Below are positions 57,991 to 64,000 of a stretch of 64,000 nt of DNA, piece after piece (position 1 is the first letter of the stretch; the number at the start of each line of letters is the position of its first letter). The stretch comes from Leucogyrophana mollusca. Lineage: Eukaryota; Basidiomycota; Agaricomycetes; Boletales. Location of the stretch: the NCBI GenBank assembly GCA_021014945.1, contig MU266459.1, positions 1 through 64,000 of the forward strand, given 5' to 3'. Below the pieces are notes generated by a model. It was not told the DNA's origin and searched no databases. It saw only the letters and a program-made list of their open reading frames with translations. The position numbers and the translations under genes are program-made.

Positions 57991-59504
57991 TCAAGTTCGC
58001 GTTCAGGATTCAATTCATGTCACAGTTCACTGTCAATTCTCGTCTTTTAAGATCATACCTCATCAATCGTTGAGACACCGCTGTTGTACCCTGATCAGGA
58101 CGACACAAATCTTGCTTTGAGTAACCGCCTCAACCGCCGTTACAGTGAGTCTTCCATTAGTCCGCGGGGCAGCCAACTCGGACACCCCAGCGTCAATGCG
58201 CAGTGTCATGCTTCCGTTGTGGAAGGGCCCGAGCTCCTGTTCCGAGTTCTAGGGTCACCAAACTTGCGCAACTACTTCGCCCCAAAAGACCATGCCCTGG
58301 TTAATTTCAGATTCTACAGCCGCAACAAGGCCCTCCTGGACTGTATTATCCATGAACCATTTCAGGCTTCACTAAGGGACTGCTTGTGGCGCCCTGTTCC
58401 CCAACATTAGAGCGGAACGTCGTGCCCCTTTCGGCCGATCGAGACACCGGCGTCTAAAAGTGCACGAACAGGTAGCTGACGAAATGTGGCAAGTGTCGTT
58501 GTGCAGATTGCTCACAAACGGATGGCGTACTATGAATCTTACTATGCGCCCCACGATTCACGCGTCACGGGCTGTCGATGGTGTGTGGTGCTGTCGCAAG
58601 GACAGCTGTCAAGGGGTGCTTCACCAGCATCTCACTCACTCACTCGAGCTACGTTACTGGCTGTTATTGGGTGCCCATGTTTGTGGGTAAGTTCTACCTT
58701 TGATCGAATACTATATTTGTAGTGACTAGGGTCGATCAGTGGTAGGACACAAACCACAGCTCCATTAATAGTCCAGAGATGAACACAAGGCCCGGCGTTC
58801 TCTGTACCCCTGTTTGAACTTTCGTTACCTACTGCTTGGCACGAATAAAGCATCGCCTCTCCGGCCATTGTGACCTGTCGGCTAAAAACCTTGTCCTGAG
58901 CTCCATAGTCATCGGGGCGGCCATATCACAGCGACCAGTCTGGGCTTCGTCGTGGACTGATTCCTATGTGTTGTTTGGGGTGGTCTCAGGTCTGGGCTGG
59001 TGCCAGAGTTACCTTAACCTGTGGGAACGTTGATGCGCATTTTTTAGCGAGGGCACTCCCGTGCGGTCTATCGATGAGCAAATCAGATATCGCAGATGGT
59101 TGCTGTCGGTCGGGCAGCTTGGCCGGTGCCCCTGGAGAATGGCTGAACTGCTGAACCACAAAGTTCTGAAATGAATTTCCAGACCTACTGTACATGCACA
59201 TCCGTTGGCCCGTTGTTAGTTTACAGCAAATCCAGATTTTGTCTCTGGTAGGACCTTCGGTTGTGGGAGCCTCCGAGTCGAGGTTGTTCCGAAACGCCAT
59301 TTCGGCCATCGCTGACCGGAGATAGCAATCGTGTAAACAGAAACAAACAAAAAAGCTCTTCATCGCGAGGATGTCACATATTTTTCTTCTCTTCTTTTCT
59401 CTTCACCGAAAACACCTTTGGGTGGAGAGAAAAGAAGACAGCTATATCTCTCTCGCTCAATTGCACGTTATTTTTCACGTATCGCGCTGTCCATTCGTCT
59501 TGAC
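57991..59504. other. Intergenic, upstream of URA2
   Basis: Frames at 58084-58410 and 58460-58722 (plus) are anonymous. One ends LLAVIGCPCLW, vaguely like the small Cys-rich peptide, but no start or exon chain could be built. 59370-59420 is a strong TTCTTCTC pyrimidine tract before the URA2 start, as in many fungal promoters. Confidence 0.4.
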
Positions 59505-62500
59505 ATGTCTGATCCCATCCGACCCACTCTGGCGCGTTCTGCCAGCAATTTCGCTCGTGCTAACGGTCTGCCTGCTCCACCAGTTACCTTCTCTCCCATC
59601 GGAGACGGGAGCTCTGCGCCATCCGCCAGCGATGCTGTCCTGGAATTCAGCGATGGTTCAGCTTTTAGGGGAATCAGCTTTGGCGCAGAGGAGAAAAGCG
59701 TTTCAGGGGAATGCGTTTTTCAGACTGGTTAGGATGGGTCACATCTTCATGAACTGATGTTAAGACCTTGCTCCCATCTCCGTTCTAGGCATGGTCGGAT
59801 ATACAGAATCCTTAACAGATCCGTCCTACGAAGGACAAATCCTCGTCCTGACGTACCCCTTGATCGGGAACTATGGCGTTCCTGCTCGCCCAAAAGCCAA
59901 CGATGGCCTCCCTGAAGATTTCGAATCGTCCCGCATTCATATTGCCGCCCTCGTCGTGGGATCGTATTCCGAAGATTACAGTCATTTTTTAGCGACTTCT
60001 TCATTGGGGGCCTGGTTGAAAGAAAATAATGTACCCGCTATTTATGGCGTGGACACGCGCGCACTCACCAAAAAGATACGCGAGAAAGGTTCGATGCTAG
60101 CCAAAATATTATCTCGAAGGCCAGACGCCCCTCGCGGTCGGCTTCGTTCCCTCATTCCCGAATCGCAACCAGCTTCGCGCACGTCTTCTCCGCCTCTGCC
60201 ATCCTCCTGGCGTGAAGATTACCTAGATGTTCCTTTTCACGATCCTAACCGTGACAATTTAGTGGCTGCAGTCTCTTTGGCCGCTCCTCGATTATTCAAA
60301 CCTACCACAGACCCCCGACTGCATCCTAGTGGTCGGCCTCTTCGCGTAGTGGCCGTGGATGTAGGCATGAAGTACAACCAGATTCGGTGCTTCACTCAGC
60401 GCGGAGTGGAACTCAAGGTCGTACCGTGGAATCACGACTTCACTAACGAAGCCGAGCCTTATGATGGGCTGTTCATATCGAATGGTCCCGGTGATCCATC
60501 CACGCTCACGCCTACTATCGATAAGCTTGCTCAAGCTATGCAAAAGGCAGAACGCCCAATATTCGGGATTTGCTTGGGTCATCAACTGCTTGCCCTCGCT
60601 GCAGGCGCGTCGACATCGAAAATGAAGTACGGTAATCGAGGACACAACATTCCTTGCACAGACGTACTCTCTGGACGGTGTTACATCACCAGCCAGAACC
60701 ACGGTTTCCAGGTTGATACCGAAACTTTACCGAAGGGATGGAAGGAGTTGTTCCAGAACGCTAATGATGGAAGTAATGAAGGCATCTATTGCGAAGACAA
60801 GCCATACTTTTCCGTTCAGTTCCACCCGGAGTCAACGCCAGGCCCCCGCGATACGGAGTTTTTGTTCGACGTCTTCATCCAGAACATTGTTGACTGTGTC
60901 GCAGCCAAATCACTCGTACCCATATCACTGCCAGGGGGCCGTAAGGAGGACAACGATAGGCGTGTCCCACGTGCTAAGGTGCAGAAAGTTGTTATTCTGG
61001 GCTCCGGAGGCCTGTCCATCGGGCAGGCCGGCGAGTTCGATTACTCGGGCTCGCAGGCCATTAAGGCTCTCAAAGAGGAAGGCATATACACCATCCTCGT
61101 CAATCCGAACATCGCGACTATTGCGACTTCGAAAGGCCTTGCCGACAAGGTCTACTTTTTACCCGTGACACCCGAGTTTGTTCGCAAAATCATCAAATAC
61201 GAGAAGCCGGATGGCATCTACGTAACATTCGGTGGACAGACCGCTTTGAACGTCGGCATCAAGCTCAAGGACGAGTTTGCCGCTCTCGGGGTACAAGTCC
61301 TCGGAACGCCGATCGAGACCATCATTGCAACAGAGGACAGGCAGTTGTTTGCCCAAGCGATGGAGGAGATTGGGGAACGGTGTGCCCAGTCCAATACGGC
61401 GACCACTCAGGATGAGGCTATTGCCGCTGCGCGCGAAATCGGGTTCCCAGTCATCGTTCGCGCTGCATATGCGCTAGGCGGTTTGGGTTCTGGTTTCGCG
61501 CAGGATGAGGCCCAACTGCGCGCATTGTGCAGTAAGGCCTTTGCGACAAGCCCGCAAGTTCTCGTCGAGAAGAGTATGAAGGGCTGGAAGGAGATTGAGT
61601 ACGAAGTCGTTCGGGATTGCCGCGACAACTGTATCACCGTTTGTAACATGGAGGTGAGTGCCGCCTGCCATGGCTGGCTGGAGTTAGATGTTGAGTGTTT
61701 TGCAGAACTTCGACCCTTTGGGTATTCATACTGGGGACTCGATCGTCATCGCGCCGTCTCAGACGCTGTCTGATGCTGATTACAATATGTTGCGGACCAC
61801 TGCGATTAACGTCATTCGGCATCTAGGTGTGATTGGCGAATGTAACATCCAGTACGCGCTGAACCCAACTTCTCGCGAATATTGCATCATCGAGGTTGGT
61901 ACATTGCAAGCAACTGCGAATTACAGCGATTGACCGATTCCTAATCGTCCCTGCAGGTCAACGCTCGTCTTTCTCGATCCTCCGCATTGGCGTCCAAAGC
62001 CACAGGCTATCCGCTCGCTTTCATCGCAGCCAAACTTGGCCTTGGTGTCCCTCTTAATGAGATCAAGAACACCGTGACGAAAGTCACAAGCGCCTGCTTC
62101 GAGCCCAGTTTGGACTACGTCGTCGTCAAAATTCCTCGCTGGGACTTGAAGAAGTTCAATCGCGTCAGTCGACTTCTCAGCAGCAGCATGAAGAGTGTTG
62201 GCGAGGTGATGAGTATCGGCAGGACTTTCGAGGAGACCATTCAAAAGGCGATTCGCGCTATCGACGACCAGTTCCTTGGATTTGCAAAGGTTGGCTGCCT
62301 GGTTCGCTCTCGTTACTCAGGGCTGATTCTTAGAACTATTATAGAACGATTTTGTGGAGGACATCGATGAAGAGCTCATCAACCCAACTGACAAGCGTAT
62401 CTTTGCCATTGCCACTGCGTTCCACCGTGGATACAGCGTCGATAAGATCTGGCAGATGACCAATATTGATAAGTGGTTCTTGACCAAGCTCCAATACATC

Positions 62501-64000
62501 CATCGGATGGAGAAGCGTCTAAGGTGGGCTTGTGTTATCAAAGACTCGAATGACTGCCTTAACAGCTTCTGACCCGCCAGCGAATGCAACATTTCTTCCA
62601 TAAACAACAACATCCTATTGCAAGCCAAGCAGCTCGGATTTTCCGATCGCCTACTCGCAACATGTTTGGGATCAACTGAACTCGCTGTGCGCCGACTTCG
62701 TCAAGAAACAGGCGTCGCGCCCTTTGTCAAGCAGATCGATACTGTCGCAGCAGAATTCCCAGCGTTCACGAACTATCTGTATACCACGTACAACGCAGTG
62801 GAGCACGACGTCTCTTTCCAAGACAGAGGTGTTATGGTGCTGGGGTCCGGAGTATATCGCATCGGCTCGTCCGTCGAGTTCGACTGGTGCGCTGTACGGG
62901 CCATCAGGACTTTGCGCGAGCAAGGGCTGCAGACTGTCATGGTCAATTACAACCCGGAAACCGTCAGTACAGATTACGACGAAGCAGACCGATTATATTT
63001 CGAGAACATCAGCTTGGAGACTATCCTTGACATCTACGATACGGAACGCGCTCGAGGAGTCATCTTATCGATGGGTGGCCAAACGCCGAACAACATCGCT
63101 CTTCCCCTCTACCGACAGAACGTCAAGATATATGGGACGTCCCCTGAAATGATCGACGCTGCGGAAAATCGCTTCAAATTTTCGCGACTTTTGGACCAGA
63201 TTGGCGTCGATCAGCCATTGTGGAAAGAACTCACAAGCTTTGAAGAGGCCCACGCCTTCTGCGACACCGTCGGCTACCCTGTCCTCGTACGCCCTTCTTA
63301 TGTCTTATCCGGAGCAGCCATGAACGTCGTTTCAACTGGTGACGATCTTTCCAACTACTTGACTCAAGCCACTGCCGTCTCACGTGACCATCCCGTGGTT
63401 ATCACGAAGTACATCGAGCAGGCCAAGGAGATAGAAATGGATGCCGTTGCCAAGGATGGAAAGATGATCATGCATTTCATTTCAGAGCACGTCGAAAACG
63501 CCGGCGTACATTCTGGAGATGCGACGTTGATACATCCTCCTCAGGACCTGGACCCTGCCACTGTCCGCCAAATTGAGGAAGCAACAGCGAAGATCGGAAA
63601 TGCCCTCAACGTAACCGGCCCCTTCAATATACAATTCATTGCCAAGAACAACGAGATCAAGGTCATCGAATGCAATCTTCGCGCAGCGAGGTCGTTCCCC
63701 TTCGTTTCGAAAGTCACTGGTGTGGACGCCATCGAGATGGCTACTAAAGTCATGCTCGGCTTCCCTGTCGAACCCTATCCTGATCCCGGCCTTCCCCCCG
63801 ACTACGTTGGAGTAAAAGTCCCGCAGTTCAGCTTCAGTCGGCTCTCTGGTGCGGACCCTATCCTGGGTGTCGAGATGGCTTCCACTGGGGAGGTGGCCTG
63901 TTTCGGACGCGACAAGTACGAGGCTTATCTCAAGGCGTTGATATCGACCGGTATCGTTCCGCCAAAGAAGAACATCTTGTTTTCTATTGGTAGTTACCGC
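59505..64000 (+). CDS. URA2: URA2-type carbamoyl-phosphate synthase (GATase-CPSase part), cut by the window end
   Basis: Exons 59505-59727, 59789-61653, 61706-61894, 61957-62289, 62345-62523 and 62581 onward, open to the window end. The N-terminal glutaminase has the nucleophile in GICLGHQL and the His/Glu pair in VQFHPE. The fused synthetase begins [20 protein letters not shown] and has ATP-grasp marks [35 protein letters not shown] and [10 protein letters not shown]. The second half starts [19 protein letters not shown] and [20 protein letters not shown]. Glutaminase and synthetase in one chain mark the pyrimidine enzyme (URA2/CAD-like), not the arginine CPS, which is two proteins in fungi. 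The dihydroorotase-like and aspartate transcarbamylase parts should lie past the edge. Confidence 0.93.

Noticed and set aside
58460..58722. Possible second small Cys-rich peptide (ends LLAVIGCPCLW)
   Set aside because: No start exon, TATA box or hairpin, and the similarity is too weak to call a paralogue.
60292..60702. 136-codon minus-strand frame within URA2
   Set aside because: Antisense to a well-conserved coding exon. A shadow.

Overview
The window is nuclear DNA of a filamentous basidiomycete, most likely an agaricomycete. The evidence is dense short GT-AG introns of about 45-70 nt (with some GC-AG), micro-exons, a C2-NACHT-WD40 NLR-like gene, a DUF3433-type membrane protein, a split zinc-finger SFP1-like factor, a fused URA2-type carbamoyl-phosphate synthase, and Ty1/copia and Ty3/gypsy relics. 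Species cannot be told from the sequence alone.

Layout. 1-8.8 kb is a graveyard of mobile DNA: a deleted copia remnant, a degenerate gypsy gag-pol split by one solo LTR (2190-2672), an unrecognised coiled-coil ORF split by a second solo LTR (6023-6791, perfect TTGAA target duplication), and a 701-bp terminal-inverted-repeat element with a TA duplication. 8.99-14.79 kb (minus) is one large NLR-type gene: C2 domain, helical linker, NACHT NTPase and about 19 near-identical WD40 repeats. 16.7-22.4 kb (minus) carries a methyltransferase, a 13-exon cytochrome P450 and a glycine-rich membrane protein. 24.8-27.3 kb is a Ca2+/H+ exchanger in many tiny exons. It is followed by tRNA-Gly(GCC), a 731-aa acidic low-complexity protein of unknown function, and an SFP1-like zinc-finger factor (minus). 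34.3-40.3 kb is nearly empty apart from tRNA-Glu(CTC) at its end.

40.6-48.8 kb is transport: an MFS permease (minus) and two tandemly duplicated EamA/DMT transporters (plus) that share promoter blocks. 49.2-51.0 kb encodes a Gfd2/YDR514C-like nuclease-fold protein with an SR-rich insert. 51.1-53.5 kb (minus) encodes the DUF3433-type protein. 55.0-56.9 kb is beta-tubulin. 57.55-57.95 kb is a 57-aa hydrophobic Cys-rich peptide gene with a strong hairpin just after its stop. 59.5-64.0 kb is the 5' part of URA2, cut by the window edge.

The right half is mostly housekeeping (microtubules, pyrimidine synthesis, ribosome-biogenesis control, ion and solute transport). The left part is fast-evolving: an NLR-type allorecognition or immunity candidate beside a nested transposon cluster, then a possible tailoring pair (methyltransferase plus P450). 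Exon models for the NLR, methyltransferase, P450, 731-aa protein, SFP1-like, Gfd2-like, tubulin and 57-aa genes were spliced by hand, and each coding total is divisible by three.
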